Positions 1-7,406 are shown, numbered from the stretch's first letter. The stretch is DNA of 20,158 nt from an uncultured Tessaracoccus sp. (GCF_947286155.1 NZ_CAMYPD010000045.1:1-20158), one strand, 5' to 3'. Numbers and translations: made by a program. Notes: generated by a model from the letters alone, not told the origin.

Positions 1-320
1 TCGTGTTGTGGCATTATCCGTCTACGGAGGAGTTTGCGCATCCTGAGTCTCTTGACAACTATCTTCAGTGCGCCGGCACTGCCGAGTGCATGACGCTCGA
101 GCTTCGTGTTACCCACGAGGATGGCAGTCATACTCATTGGGTGTTGGGTCGAGAGCCGCTCACGGGTAGTGAGAGTGAGCGGGTTGTGTGGGATACGGGA
201 CAGACCATGGTGCATCCAGAGGAGGTTTGGACTGCCGAGCAGGCTGCTCCCTTGTTCGAGCAGTATGCGCGTGAGCGCACCATCCCCGACTGGGTGCATC
301 GCCGCGAGCTCGACATCTGA
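1..320 (+). CDS. Imm1-like putative immunity protein, copy A (5' partial)
   Basis: The 5' end is cut by the start of the window; the open frame begins at base 3 and stops at TGA 318-320. The 105 visible residues are nearly identical to the C-terminal part of the complete gene at 605-1051. The layout is a helix (LDNYLQCAG), a strand region with MTLELRV, then THWVLGR, then a C-terminal helix AAPLFEQYARER followed by IPDWV. This order (strand, LGLGR-like turn, late helix, then a P-x-W/V end) is reminiscent of Imm1 immunity proteins of polymorphic-toxin systems. The family assignment is inference; the homology to copy B is directly visible. It could instead be an unrelated small cytosolic protein. 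Confidence 0.75.
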   Translation, partial: VLWHYPSTEEFAHPESLDNYLQCAGTAECMTLELRVTHEDGSHTHWVLGREPLTGSESERVVWDTGQTMVHPEEVWTAEQAAPLFEQYARERTIPDWVHRRELDI

Positions 321-349
321 ACCAGTCCCTCCCAGGAACTCAGCAGCGG
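1..349 (+). repeat. Tandem gene duplication, left copy
   Basis: Bases 1-349 match 732-1080 at a constant offset of 731 bp, with only scattered substitutions. Similarity runs about 30 bp past the stop codon and ends at CAGCAGCGG in both copies. The window begins inside the repeat, so the assembly may have broken here because more copies lie upstream. Confidence 0.9.
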
Positions 350-362
350 GCTCCTGGTTTTT
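332..362 (+). terminator. Rho-independent-type terminator after copy A
   Basis: CCAGGA at 332-337 pairs with TCCTGG at 352-357 and is followed directly by TTTTT. It sits 12 bp after the copy A stop codon. The equivalent site after copy B has lost the second arm and the T run, so transcription may continue there into the small ORF at 1135. Confidence 0.6.
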
Positions 363-604
363 GAGCTAGCAGCTCACACTCAGATATGGAGATTCATGGG
401 TTCCTGTTCGAGTGTGGGTGGGTGGTTTTGTGGCCGCGAGTTCTTGTTCTGGGTGGGGGCGGGTGTTGGTAGTGGCCTCGTTGTTGATTCCCTACAGAAG
501 TGCGCACGTCCTGCCCGTGCCATGCTCGACGGCGAGGAAATCGTGATTACTAAAGTCATCTTGTCAGATAAGGCGTGACCTGCAACGAAAGGTATGTTGA
601 ACGA
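363..604 (+). other. Spacer between the tandem copies with a possible Phd/YefM relic
   Basis: This gap separates the two Imm1-like copies. An open frame at 396-578 encodes 60 residues with no convincing ribosome-binding site. Its last 20 residues include GEEIVITK, which resembles the GEEIVIT segment of Phd/YefM-type antitoxins, but the following conserved part is missing. The frame ends at TGA 576-578, overlapping a possible GTG start (575) for copy B. I see no other feature. Base composition looks less GC-rich than the chromosome to the right, as expected for transferred DNA. Confidence 0.25.
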
Positions 605-1051
605 ATGTCTCCTGTGGAATGGCTCCCGGCTGCAACTATCAACGGAGAGCTGTCTGTACAAGCGAAGATCGAGATGGAGTACGGCTTCCTTCCGGGAAAG
701 CAGCGTATGCAACTTGGAAAGACCACCACTTATGTGCTGTGGCATTATCCGTCTACGGAGGAGTTTGCGCATCCTGCGTATCTTGACAATTATCTTCAGT
801 GTGCGGGGACTGCTGAGTGCATGACGCTCGAGCTTCGTGTTACCCACGAGGATGGCAGTCATACTCATTGGGTGTTGGGGCGGGGGCCGCTGAGGGGTAG
901 TGAGAGTGAGCGGGTTGTGTGGGATACGGGGCAGACCATGGTGCATCCGGAGGAGGTGTGGACTGCCGAGCAGGCTGCTCCTTTGTTTGAGCAGTATGCC
1001 CGTGAGCGCACCATCCCCGACTGGGTCCATCGCCGCGAGCTCGACATCTGA
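605..1051 (+). CDS. Imm1-like putative immunity protein, copy B
   Basis: This is the complete version of the tandem pair: 148 residues from ATG 605, or 158 from GTG 575. I prefer 605, with GAAAGG about 12 bases upstream as a loose ribosome-binding site. No signal peptide or membrane segment is visible, so it is probably cytosolic. The N-terminal part (MSPVEWLPAAT) is followed by the same body as copy A: LDNYLQCAG helix, MTLELRV, THWVLGR, then a C-terminal helix and IPDWVHRREL. The arrangement recalls Imm1-family proteins, which bind and neutralise a cognate toxin domain; this is inference from pattern only. Tandem paralogous immunity genes downstream of a toxin gene are typical of polymorphic-toxin loci. 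No toxin is visible here and it would lie upstream of the window. Confidence 0.75.
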   Translation: MSPVEWLPAATINGELSVQAKIEMEYGFLPGKQRMQLGKTTTYVLWHYPSTEEFAHPAYLDNYLQCAGTAECMTLELRVTHEDGSHTHWVLGRGPLRGSESERVVWDTGQTMVHPEEVWTAEQAAPLFEQYARERTIPDWVHRRELDI

Positions 1052-1080
1052 ACCAATCGGTCCCAGGAATTCAGCAGCGG
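732..1080 (+). repeat. Tandem gene duplication, right copy
   Basis: This is the partner of the repeat at 1-349, offset by 731 bp. It covers the C-terminal two thirds of copy B and about 30 bp of 3' flank. The N-terminal third of copy B (605-731) has no counterpart inside the window because copy A is truncated. Confidence 0.9.
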
Positions 1081-1134
1081 TCGGAAGCTCAATCCAGCAC
1101 AGCTCCAAGACGTACTCAGCCACGGAGGCCTTTG

Positions 1135-1350
1135 ATGAATCGTACCGTGATCCTTACCGCCGATGAGGCACTGGTCCTGTTGGACTGGCTGAGCAGGCAT
1201 GAGGAACCCGGCGCTCTACCTGCCGACGACGTCGAGCAGCGAGTGCTGTGGAATCTCTTATCGTCGCTGGAGTCCGTGGTGGTCGAGACGTTCGACCCTG
1301 ATTACGCCACTTTGCTTGCCGCGGCCAGAAACCGCCTGATCGCTGACTGA
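1135..1350 (+). CDS. Small acidic protein downstream of the immunity-like pair
   Basis: It encodes 71 residues from ATG 1135 with GGAGG at 1124-1128, a good ribosome-binding site. An in-frame TTG at 1132 is less likely. The sequence is helical and acidic: TADEALVLLDWLSRHEE, then EQRVLWNLLSSLES, then FDPDYATLLAAARNRL. It resembles small actinobacterial proteins of about 70 residues with an EQ-x-x-LW-x-L core and an F-x-P-x-Y-x-x-L-x-x-A-R tail; their function is not known to me. It starts 83 bp after copy B with no terminator between, so the two may be co-transcribed. Its role could be as an accessory of a toxin/immunity unit, which is an inference from position alone. Confidence 0.7.
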   Translation: MNRTVILTADEALVLLDWLSRHEEPGALPADDVEQRVLWNLLSSLESVVVETFDPDYATLLAAARNRLIAD

Positions 1351-1458
1351 TCATCGGCCGTCACCTGCGCTCTCTCAAACGCTCCTGAAGTGCCCCCGCT
1401 CGCGAGCCAGAAGACCTCGACATGGGCGACGTTTCCTTCGCTATCCATCGTCTGATCA

Positions 1459-1600
1459 CTGTTCCGCCGCCTCGACGCACTGTTCGCCGACGACCGTCGA
1501 GGTCGGGGCCGAAATCATCTGAGGTATCGACCAACGTATGATCTCGACCTACCGCGCCACCAGCCAGGCTGAGGGAAAGCCGATCATGACCCTCCTGAGC
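1459..1600 (+). pseudogene. Relic of an ISL3-family transposase
   Basis: The 337-bp gap 1351-1687 has no intact gene. Two adjacent frames translate into pieces that join as one protein: LFRRLDALFADD (from 1459), then after a frame change VEVGAEII, a TGA at 1520, and GIDQRMISTYRATSQAEGKP. From memory, actinobacterial ISL3 transposases have LDALFADD followed by VEVEATWGIYQRMIAAYR, and the TGA replaces the expected TGG of that motif. I infer a heavily decayed C-terminal region with one frameshift and one nonsense mutation. No terminal repeats were found. The rest of the gap shows nothing I can support. Confidence 0.45.
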
Positions 1601-1687
1601 GAGGCGCCCGTCGTCGACGACGATTCCGGCACCCTTTTTCGTGTGAGCTCGGGCTTTCCTCGGGTCATTGCCCGCTGCTTGCGTCGC

Positions 1688-2413
1688 TCAGATGTGAGCT
1701 TCTTGGAGCCATTGGAGAAGCTCCGTGTGGCGGCTGTCCGTATTGCCAGTGAGCCGTCGATCTCCGACGATGGCGCCGTCGGCCAGCATGAGTACCCTGT
1801 CCGCGAAGGCGGCGACGGCGGCGTCGTGCGTGACCATAACAACGGTGGTGCCGGCCTTCGCCTCCCGCGCAATAAGCTGCATGACCCGCATCGCGTTGGC
1901 TGAGTTGAGCGCACCGGTGGGCTCGTCGCAGAACAACACGTCAGGTTCCCCAATGAGCGCCCGGCAGATGGCGACGCGCTGCAACTGCCCACCGGAGGCC
2001 TGGGTGACGTCGCGATCCTCGAGCTGGGCGACGTCGGCGCCGGCCAGCAGCGTCCGCGCCCGGGCGAGCACCTCGTCGCGATTTCTCTTGCCGGCGACCA
2101 TGCCAGGGAACATCACGTTATCCAGCAGGCTCAGCGTGCTGAGGAGCCGCGGTTGTTGGAACACGAAGCCGAGCTGTTGCAGCCGAAGATTGGCGAGCGC
2201 GCGCTGCGACATCGTCCCCAGCTCATGTCCGAGCAGCTCGACGGTGCCTTCGTCGGGTGTGTCGATGCCGCTCAGGAGATACAGCAGCGTGGATTTTCCG
2301 GACCCGGACGGGCCCATGATTGCGACGAACTCACCGTCGTCGATGCGCACGTCGACCTCGCGCAGCACCGTCTGCTCCCCGAAGCGTTTCGTGAGCCCCT
2401 TCGCTTCGATCAT
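1688..2413 (-). CDS. ABC transporter ATP-binding protein (MacB/LolD-type)
   Basis: This 241-residue ATPase energises the FtsX-type permease encoded immediately upstream. Visible motifs in order are Walker A GPSGSGKST (34-42), Q-loop Gln86, signature ASGGQLQR (139-146, Ala instead of the usual Leu/Val at the first position), Walker B VLFCDEP (159-165) and the H-loop His196 in MVTHD. Length and motifs fit the LolD/MacB/FtsE group, whose ATPases drive mechanotransmission rather than classical substrate translocation. The start ATG (2413-2411) lies one base after the permease stop, so the two are translationally coupled. It is the last gene of the minus-strand tetR-permease-ATPase operon. Substrate is not evident. 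Confidence 0.95.
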   Translation of the reverse strand: MIEAKGLTKRFGEQTVLREVDVRIDDGEFVAIMGPSGSGKSTLLYLLSGIDTPDEGTVELLGHELGTMSQRALANLRLQQLGFVFQQPRLLSTLSLLDNVMFPGMVAGKRNRDEVLARARTLLAGADVAQLEDRDVTQASGGQLQRVAICRALIGEPDVLFCDEPTGALNSANAMRVMQLIAREAKAGTTVVMVTHDAAVAAFADRVLMLADGAIVGDRRLTGNTDSRHTELLQWLQEAHI

Positions 2414-2414
2414 G

Positions 2415-4715
2415 TCACTCCTCAGTCACTCGTTGCACGGTCAAGGTGGCAAGATTCGACGACGCAGCCGCCACGCCCAGCCACACGGCCACGACGAGCA
2501 CCGCCGGCAACCCTGCCACAGCCAGCCACGGCACACCCATCAGTTGCAGCTCGGGCGCACCCATCGTCGCTCCGGCAAGGGGTCCGACGACGAAACGCCC
2601 CGCGAGCCACGAGAGCACCAGTCCCACGACAGCGCCTCCGCCCACGAGCGCCCAGTAACGCACAGTGAGGCCTCGTCGGGTCATGTGGTCTGCGACGCCC
2701 AGGCCCCGCAACGTGGCGTACTCGGCGGCCTCGCTGGCCAACACCATGCGCAGGAATAGCGTTGTCAGTCCGAAGATCGCCACGCCTGCCACCGCCAGCG
2801 CGGCGAGCGCGATGGCGCGCAGCACGTCGATCACGCCGCCCATGATGGCCGCACCCATGCCTGCGACGTCCACCACCGCCGCGTCGGGATAGCGGGCTTG
2901 CCAGCGCTTGGAGACCTCGTCGCCCGACGACGGATCCACCAGCCCGACGTGCCACGTCCAGGTCTCCACGTCGTCGGCCGGGATCTGCCACGTGCCTTTC
3001 GCCGTCGAACCGCCGTTCGAGATGTCTTGGTAGATGCCGCTCACGGTGAGCGTTCGCTCGCCCAGGGTGTCGCGCACCGAAACCGTGCCACCGACGCGCG
3101 CCGCGCTTGCCTCCGCAACCTTCGCCGAGAGCGCGATGGCATCGTCGGAGGTGGGTGGACCGCCCTCGACGTAGTGGAGTGGGAATACGGTGTGATCCCC
3201 GACGAAGATGGTCGTGCGCTCCCACTCGTCGCCCGCTTGGATGGCCCCGCGCATGTGCTGCAGCGGGGCGAGCGCTGCGACGGCGGCGTCGTCGGGAAGC
3301 TCCCGGGCGAGCTGACTCGCCACCTCGGCGTCACGAGTCTCGACGATCACGTCGGCCTCGCCAACCCCCAGGTATGAAGACAGCTGCGGGGAGGCCAGTG
3401 TTGTGGTGACCTGGGCCGGAACACACACCGCGACGGCGATGAGCGCAGCCAAGATCGCGAGCCCGGCTTGCTCGCGGCCCGACGCGCCGCGCAGACCCCA
3501 CCACAGCCACACCGGCAGCTTCGTCCGAGCCAAGCGCCACCCCCACAGCCAGGGGCGTTTCGACGTAGTTCCCGCGCGCATCGCGGCAAGTGTGGGCACC
3601 CGGGCAATGCCACGCATGAGCCACCAGCAGTACCCAACAGCCCCCAGCAGCACCAACAGTCCCGAGCCAAACCAGGCTATTGCTGCGGGAAGCGGTGAGC
3701 TTGGTTCGCCCAGCTCCAACGTCGCCTGACGCGTGAGGGAGCCGTGCAAGATCGGTGCGACGATCACACCGAGCCCCACACCAATCAGGGCGATGGCGAC
3801 GTACTTTGCGAGGAACGTCCATCTGATTCGACGCTCCGGCACGCCGATAGCCTTCAACACACCGATCTGCGTGAGGTCAGTCGCGATTGCTGTCTTGACC
3901 GCCAACCGGACGGTGAGCATGCCCAGCACAGCGACGACGCAGGCGATTGCCGCCAGCACGCCCACCACGAGCATCGACGATAATCCCGCCAGCAGACGAA
4001 TGGAGCCGCCGTCGATGGCCGGACCCGCAGTGGGGAACCGAGCTGCCTCGTACTCCGCGAGCACGGCGCCTGGCGATGCCCCCGGCACCACACGGAATTC
4101 CACCAGATATTCAGGCTCGAGCCCGGACGCTATCCAGCGCATGTCTTCGCTCGAGAACAGCAGCCGCTTGGAGGTCACCATCGAGGGATTCATCTGCGCA
4201 TCTCGCAGGAACCCGGCGACGACGAAGCTGCGCTCCTCGCCATTGATCTCCAGTGTGACGTCGCCTCCTGGCTGCACTTGGCTCCGATAGGCCAGAGGCA
4301 CGACGACGGTGCCGGGGGAGGGGTCGAGCACTGAATTGTCAAGACCCAACAGCTGGTCGAACGAGGGGCTTTGCGCTGTTGCCGACGGCTGCAGCGCGGA
4401 ATCAGACTGCGGATGCCCGCCGATCGTGAGTTTCCCGACGGGAAGCGGATAGGTGGTGACCACCTGCGCATCGGCAACGTCGGGGTGTCGCGTCGCCCAT
4501 TCGAGGATGGGCCGCTCGTCGATCTCTCCGCTATGCATCTGCATCGCGTCCGGCACCTTGGCCCTCGTGAACAAGCGGTCGAGCGAGCCGGAGACCGTGG
4601 CGACGGTGCCCGCGCCCGCGGCGACGAGGGCCGTCGCGATGGCGAGGAGCGCCACGAGCGCTGTAGCCGTCACCGTGTTGCGGCGGAGATCCCCGCGAAC
4701 CAATCGCATCAGCAT
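2415..4715 (-). CDS. FtsX-like ABC transporter permease with two FtsX domains
   Basis: The protein has 766 residues. A first membrane segment lies at about 15-38 and is followed by a roughly 200-residue extracytoplasmic domain. Further hydrophobic segments fall near 240-270, 303-325, 343-367, 416-437, 633-657, 685-710 and 728-750. This is the duplicated FtsX-domain architecture of large actinobacterial MacB-like permeases, with a second extracytoplasmic domain between about 440 and 630. The start ATG at 4715 lies 8 bp after the tetR stop, and the downstream ATPase starts one base after this gene ends. It probably works with that ATPase and possibly with the adaptor at 5497-6228 to export or extrude a substrate across the envelope. 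Drug, peptide or lipid substrates are all possible. Confidence 0.93.
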   Translation of the reverse strand: MLMRLVRGDLRRNTVTATALVALLAIATALVAAGAGTVATVSGSLDRLFTRAKVPDAMQMHSGEIDERPILEWATRHPDVADAQVVTTYPLPVGKLTIGGHPQSDSALQPSATAQSPSFDQLLGLDNSVLDPSPGTVVVPLAYRSQVQPGGDVTLEINGEERSFVVAGFLRDAQMNPSMVTSKRLLFSSEDMRWIASGLEPEYLVEFRVVPGASPGAVLAEYEAARFPTAGPAIDGGSIRLLAGLSSMLVVGVLAAIACVVAVLGMLTVRLAVKTAIATDLTQIGVLKAIGVPERRIRWTFLAKYVAIALIGVGLGVIVAPILHGSLTRQATLELGEPSSPLPAAIAWFGSGLLVLLGAVGYCWWLMRGIARVPTLAAMRAGTTSKRPWLWGWRLARTKLPVWLWWGLRGASGREQAGLAILAALIAVAVCVPAQVTTTLASPQLSSYLGVGEADVIVETRDAEVASQLARELPDDAAVAALAPLQHMRGAIQAGDEWERTTIFVGDHTVFPLHYVEGGPPTSDDAIALSAKVAEASAARVGGTVSVRDTLGERTLTVSGIYQDISNGGSTAKGTWQIPADDVETWTWHVGLVDPSSGDEVSKRWQARYPDAAVVDVAGMGAAIMGGVIDVLRAIALAALAVAGVAIFGLTTLFLRMVLASEAAEYATLRGLGVADHMTRRGLTVRYWALVGGGAVVGLVLSWLAGRFVVGPLAGATMGAPELQLMGVPWLAVAGLPAVLVVAVWLGVAAASSNLATLTVQRVTEE

Positions 4716-4723
4716 GGCACCGG

Positions 4724-5347
4724 CTACCCCAGCGTGGTGGCGAAGCTGCTGAACGTGCCCGGACGGGCGCCCAAGAGCGCCTCCACATGGTGCAAGAACG
4801 CCTGCATCGTGCGCGTCGGGTCTGCATCAGGCCGGGTCAGCAGGCCACTATCGAACAGATACGCCGAGCTGGCGAGGATGAGATCCATGGCCTCGGCGGG
4901 GTACGGCGTCGAGAATGTTCCTTCGGTCACCCCTTGTTCGACGATGGGAGTGAGCTCCGGCCCGAGAGTGAGAACGAGTCGGGAGAGCAACCGGATGTGG
5001 GCTGTCTCGTCGAAGGCCTCTTCGATGTGCGATGTCAGGCCGTCGGCTGAGGCCGCGTCGCGCTGGGTGCTCCAGAACGTCAGGAGCTTCTCGGTTGCGC
5101 TCAAATCGTCTCGTTCGACGGTGGCTCGAGCCAGCTCGATCATGGCACCCATCTGTTCGTCGGTGAGGGCCTCGAGTAACGCGTCCTTCGATGCGAAGTA
5201 GTAGTAGAAGGTGCCCTTCGCAATGCCGGCATGCGTCACGACATCGTTCACTGTCGCGGCGCTGTAGCCCTTGTCAGCGAAGAGCTCAGCTGCGACGCGC
5301 AGGATGTCACTCCTGCGTTCTTGCGGAGCTTTCCTCACTCTGCTCAC
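4724..5347 (-). CDS. TetR/AcrR-family transcriptional regulator
   Basis: The protein has 207 residues. The N-terminal TetR DNA-binding domain is clear: RRSDILRVAAELFADKGY, TVNDVVTHAGIAKGTFYYYF and SKDALLEAL, at about residues 11-61. The remaining C-terminal helices are ligand-binding and variable, as usual. It is the first gene of the minus-strand operon with the permease and ATPase, and a near-perfect palindrome lies just upstream of its start. It therefore most likely represses its own operon until an inducer, perhaps the transported compound, binds. AGGGGC about 7 bases before the ATG serves as ribosome-binding site. TetR control of a MacB-like pump is a common arrangement. Confidence 0.95.
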   Translation of the reverse strand: MSRVRKAPQERRSDILRVAAELFADKGYSAATVNDVVTHAGIAKGTFYYYFASKDALLEALTDEQMGAMIELARATVERDDLSATEKLLTFWSTQRDAASADGLTSHIEEAFDETAHIRLLSRLVLTLGPELTPIVEQGVTEGTFSTPYPAEAMDLILASSAYLFDSGLLTRPDADPTRTMQAFLHHVEALLGARPGTFSSFATTLG

Positions 5348-5360
5348 GTGTACTGCCCCT

Positions 5361-5383
5361 TACCGACCGACCGTCGGTCAGTA
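5361..5383 (-). promoter_or_regulatory. TetR operator palindrome
   Basis: The core GACCGACCGTCGGTC (5365-5379) is a perfect 7-1-7 palindrome. With one mismatched pair it extends to TAC/GTA at the outer ends, giving 23 bp. It ends 13 bp from the tetR start codon, so a bound dimer would block promoter or ribosome access. The sequence style (TGACCGACGGTCGGT) is typical of TetR/AcrR operators. Confidence 0.8.
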
Positions 5384-5496
5384 CTGTAGCAAGCGTACTC
5401 TATTTCCTGATGGTGGGTCATTCTTTGGGGCCGGCTTTCTGCCGTACGTGAGCCGCAGCTAAGAAGAAATGCAGCAGAACTTTGGAGTTGGCGGGC

Positions 5497-6228
5497 TCAC
5501 TTACGTCTGGGGTTGATGTCGCGCGTCACAGTCGCCGCTCCCACGGTCAAGGTACGGTGCCCGTCGAAGAGATCAACGGGAGGCGTGAGGCTCACCGTTG
5601 CGTGGCCGGAACTGGCGGTCGCGATCGCGGCGCCGGCAGCGATGTCCTGGCCGGCGGCGAAGGGGCACTGCGTGATGGTGACCTCGTCCTCGGGCAGCCA
5701 CACAACCTGACTCAGGTGGAAGTCTCCGTCTCGTGCGGGTATGTGGGCCGTATCGAGGATCTTCTTCCACGCGGCTCGGGTCGCGCCGTAGAATTCCCCG
5801 GAGACGCTCACCTCGGCGCCGAGGTGGTTCAGGGCACGCTGGAGGTTCGCCACGTCGTCGCCCTCATCACCGAGTGTCAGGTCCCGGTACCAGGGCTCCT
5901 TCGCGCTCAGCAGCAACAGCCTTTTCCCGTCCACCGCGACTGGGGTGGAGCCCGACGCCCAACGGCCGCCAACGGCACAGTCGACCGCCGTGACGACACC
6001 AGAACCCCGCACGATCAGCGGCTGCTTGGGCGCCGGGGCGACAGTGACCTCGACCGGACGCTCGTCCGCGAATTCGCTCGGGGACAGGGCATAGGACGAC
6101 TCCCCCGCATCTGTCTGCGCAGGCTCCTCGATCGGACGGAACGCCGCGAGCCACACCACACCCGCACTCACCGCGGCTACCGCGAGCCACGACAACGCCA
6201 GGGACGGAAAGCGCGGGTGTGCGCTCAC
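5497..6228 (-). CDS. Membrane-anchored efflux adaptor with peptidoglycan-binding domain
   Basis: The protein has 243 residues from GTG 6228, which overlaps the stop of the preceding lipoprotein gene (GTGA). One N-terminal membrane anchor is at 10-30, followed by an adaptor-like beta region (VEVTVAPAPKQPLIVRGSG; residues 59-77). A peptidoglycan-binding-1 type helix bundle is at about 119-155 (LGDEGDDVANLQRALNHLG). A lipoyl-like end follows (FAAGQDIAAGAAIATA). This is the HlyD/MacA-like adaptor type seen with actinobacterial MacB transporters; it would link the permease to the cell wall. It is shorter than the 330-400 residues I expect, ending at PRRK without an obvious beta-barrel domain. The MacB-like operon starts 149 bp downstream on the same strand. 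Confidence 0.8.
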   Translation of the reverse strand: MSAHPRFPSLALSWLAVAAVSAGVVWLAAFRPIEEPAQTDAGESSYALSPSEFADERPVEVTVAPAPKQPLIVRGSGVVTAVDCAVGGRWASGSTPVAVDGKRLLLLSAKEPWYRDLTLGDEGDDVANLQRALNHLGAEVSVSGEFYGATRAAWKKILDTAHIPARDGDFHLSQVVWLPEDEVTITQCPFAAGQDIAAGAAIATASSGHATVSLTPPVDLFDGHRTLTVGAATVTRDINPRRK

Positions 6229-6853
6229 CTGTCCTTACCGCCGCTGCTCGGGTTCTCCATGCGCCTAACCGACTCTTCAGTGTTCACCAGCTCTACTGCC
6301 GCCGGATCGATCGGCGTCCCCACAGAGCCATCTGCACCGGCCGCGGTCATCGGGTCACGTAGATCCTGCGCACCAAACGGCGTCTCCACCAAGCCCGCGG
6401 CCACATAGCACCGAGCGAGCGCCTCATCCGGGTCGAGCTTGTCGGGGTTTATCAGGACATCCACATACAGCGGCCGATCAACACCGTCGTGCCTCCTGCG
6501 CAGCCCTCACTGATCTGGTCATAATGCTCGATGCTTCCGGAGATCTGATAGACGTAGTAGCCGCCCTGTTCCTTCAGGGTTACGCTACCGCCGCCGTCAC
6601 TAATGCACGAGACATAGCGCTGCATCGCCTCCTCGTACTCCGACCGTGTGACCTTCCCATCCTCCAAGACGGCACGCTCGAAGTCCGAGGTCGCGAGTTC
6701 CTTCGCTTGCCGGAAGTCCTCGACGTAGGGATCAGACGTGGGCGGCTGGCCAGAGCACCCGACACCCACCCCGGCGATGACGGTCGTCAACACACATAGG
6801 AGGGTTCTCCCTTGGAGCTTCGCGATCAGCCTACGACTCAGAAGTAGTCCCAA
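6225..6853 (-). pseudogene. Cys-containing lipoprotein gene split by a frameshift
   Basis: Two overlapping minus-strand frames make one protein. The first has a lipoprotein signal ending in GVGVGC, then YEEAMQRYVSCISDGGGSV, then SEGCAGGTTV, and dies at 6452. The second continues, when read back through 6465-6480, as DRPLYVDVLINPDKLDP and DEALARCYVAAGLVE, ending at TGA 6225. Actinobacterial lipoproteins of this type have a CxxDxG block, a C-x-x-G-T-T-x-x-x-D-x-L-Y-V joint and a late Cys, so the halves belong together. A single missing base near 6480 explains the break. The start is uncertain: TTG 6853 overlaps the previous gene and gives a full signal peptide, while GTG 6793 gives one that is too short. 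It overlaps the adaptor gene start, indicating one operon. Confidence 0.7.
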
Positions 6854-7176
6854 GCGGTCCAAGTTGAGCCTCCAGCAGCGATCTGAATCCGCAGTGCATG
6901 CCCCGCGCCAGCCGAACCCTCGCTGGCCGAAACGTAGGAGTTGCGCGACTTCGGGCCGTCCGTGATCGTCTGAAAACTCTGGACGTATCGCTTGACCCGA
7001 GCCTGCACGTTGCCAGCGCAGTCGTTGCTCATGGCGCGCGTCCAGCTGAGCGAACTGGTATCTCCCTTGCTGCCCTGTGCGGTGCACGCTGCGCTTGCCG
7101 GCGTAACACCCACCACGCCGGACAGTACGATCGCAGCGACGACGCTGCCGACCCCAACTCTGATTGACGTCTTCAT
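6838..7176 (-). CDS. Small secreted two-cysteine protein (candidate exported peptide)
   Basis: The protein has 112 residues from ATG 7176, with AAGGAG 10 bases upstream; a GTG at 7185 sits too close to that site. A Sec signal peptide (MKTSIRVGVGSVVAAIVL...) ends at TPASA, residues about 27-31. The mature part of about 81 residues has two cysteines near its start (ACTAQG and SNDCAG) that could form a disulfide. It also has aromatic-rich ends (LSWTR and STWTAWDYF). It is the first gene of the minus-strand unit leading to the lipoprotein and the peptidoglycan-binding adaptor. The closest idea I have is a lactococcin-972-like secreted peptide, but I cannot confirm the family. It could also be a structural or adhesion protein. 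Confidence 0.75.
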   Translation of the reverse strand: MKTSIRVGVGSVVAAIVLSGVVGVTPASAACTAQGSKGDTSSLSWTRAMSNDCAGNVQARVKRYVQSFQTITDGPKSRNSYVSASEGSAGAGHALRIQIAAGGSTWTAWDYF

Positions 7177-7316
7177 TGACTTCACGCTCCTTCTCTCAAG
7201 GTGGCTTTACCCCAGCAGCATCCTTGAGACAGCCAAGGGCCGCGCTCAGATCCACCACGATCACTCGGCCGCCGCCAGGGCATCAAACGCCGCCACCACC
7301 CCCGCCACCACGCCGC

Positions 7317-7340
7317 TTTGTAACAGTTTGATAACGGTTC
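7317..7340 (+). promoter_or_regulatory. Possible MtrA-type box upstream of the matrixin gene
   Basis: TTTGTAACAG followed by TTTGATAACGG forms an imperfect direct repeat with a one-turn (about 10-11 bp) period. Actinobacterial MtrA boxes upstream of secreted cell-wall hydrolases have this type of repeated G-T-A-A-C / A-T-A-A-C core. The box lies about 70 bp upstream of the protease gene at 7407. Assignment is by resemblance only. Confidence 0.4.
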
Positions 7341-7406
7341 ACAGGTTTCCGCACTACCGGCGAGGAACCCGCCTTGACTCAGAGCAACAGCAAAGGAGGA
7401 TTCGGG

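Noticed and set aside
380..1123. 247-codon minus-strand frame opposite the Imm1-like copy B
   Set aside because: The plus-strand frame is the one that is preserved between the tandem copies, with substitutions mostly at third positions. The antisense frame has no motif.
1725..2759. 344-codon plus-strand frame opposite the ATPase and permease
   Set aside because: It is a Ser/Arg/Ala-rich shadow of two clearly real minus-strand genes, with no ribosome-binding site or domain.
6440..6500. Programmed ribosomal frameshifting in the lipoprotein gene
   Set aside because: No slippery heptamer or following pseudoknot is apparent at the junction. Simple base loss or sequencing error explains it better.
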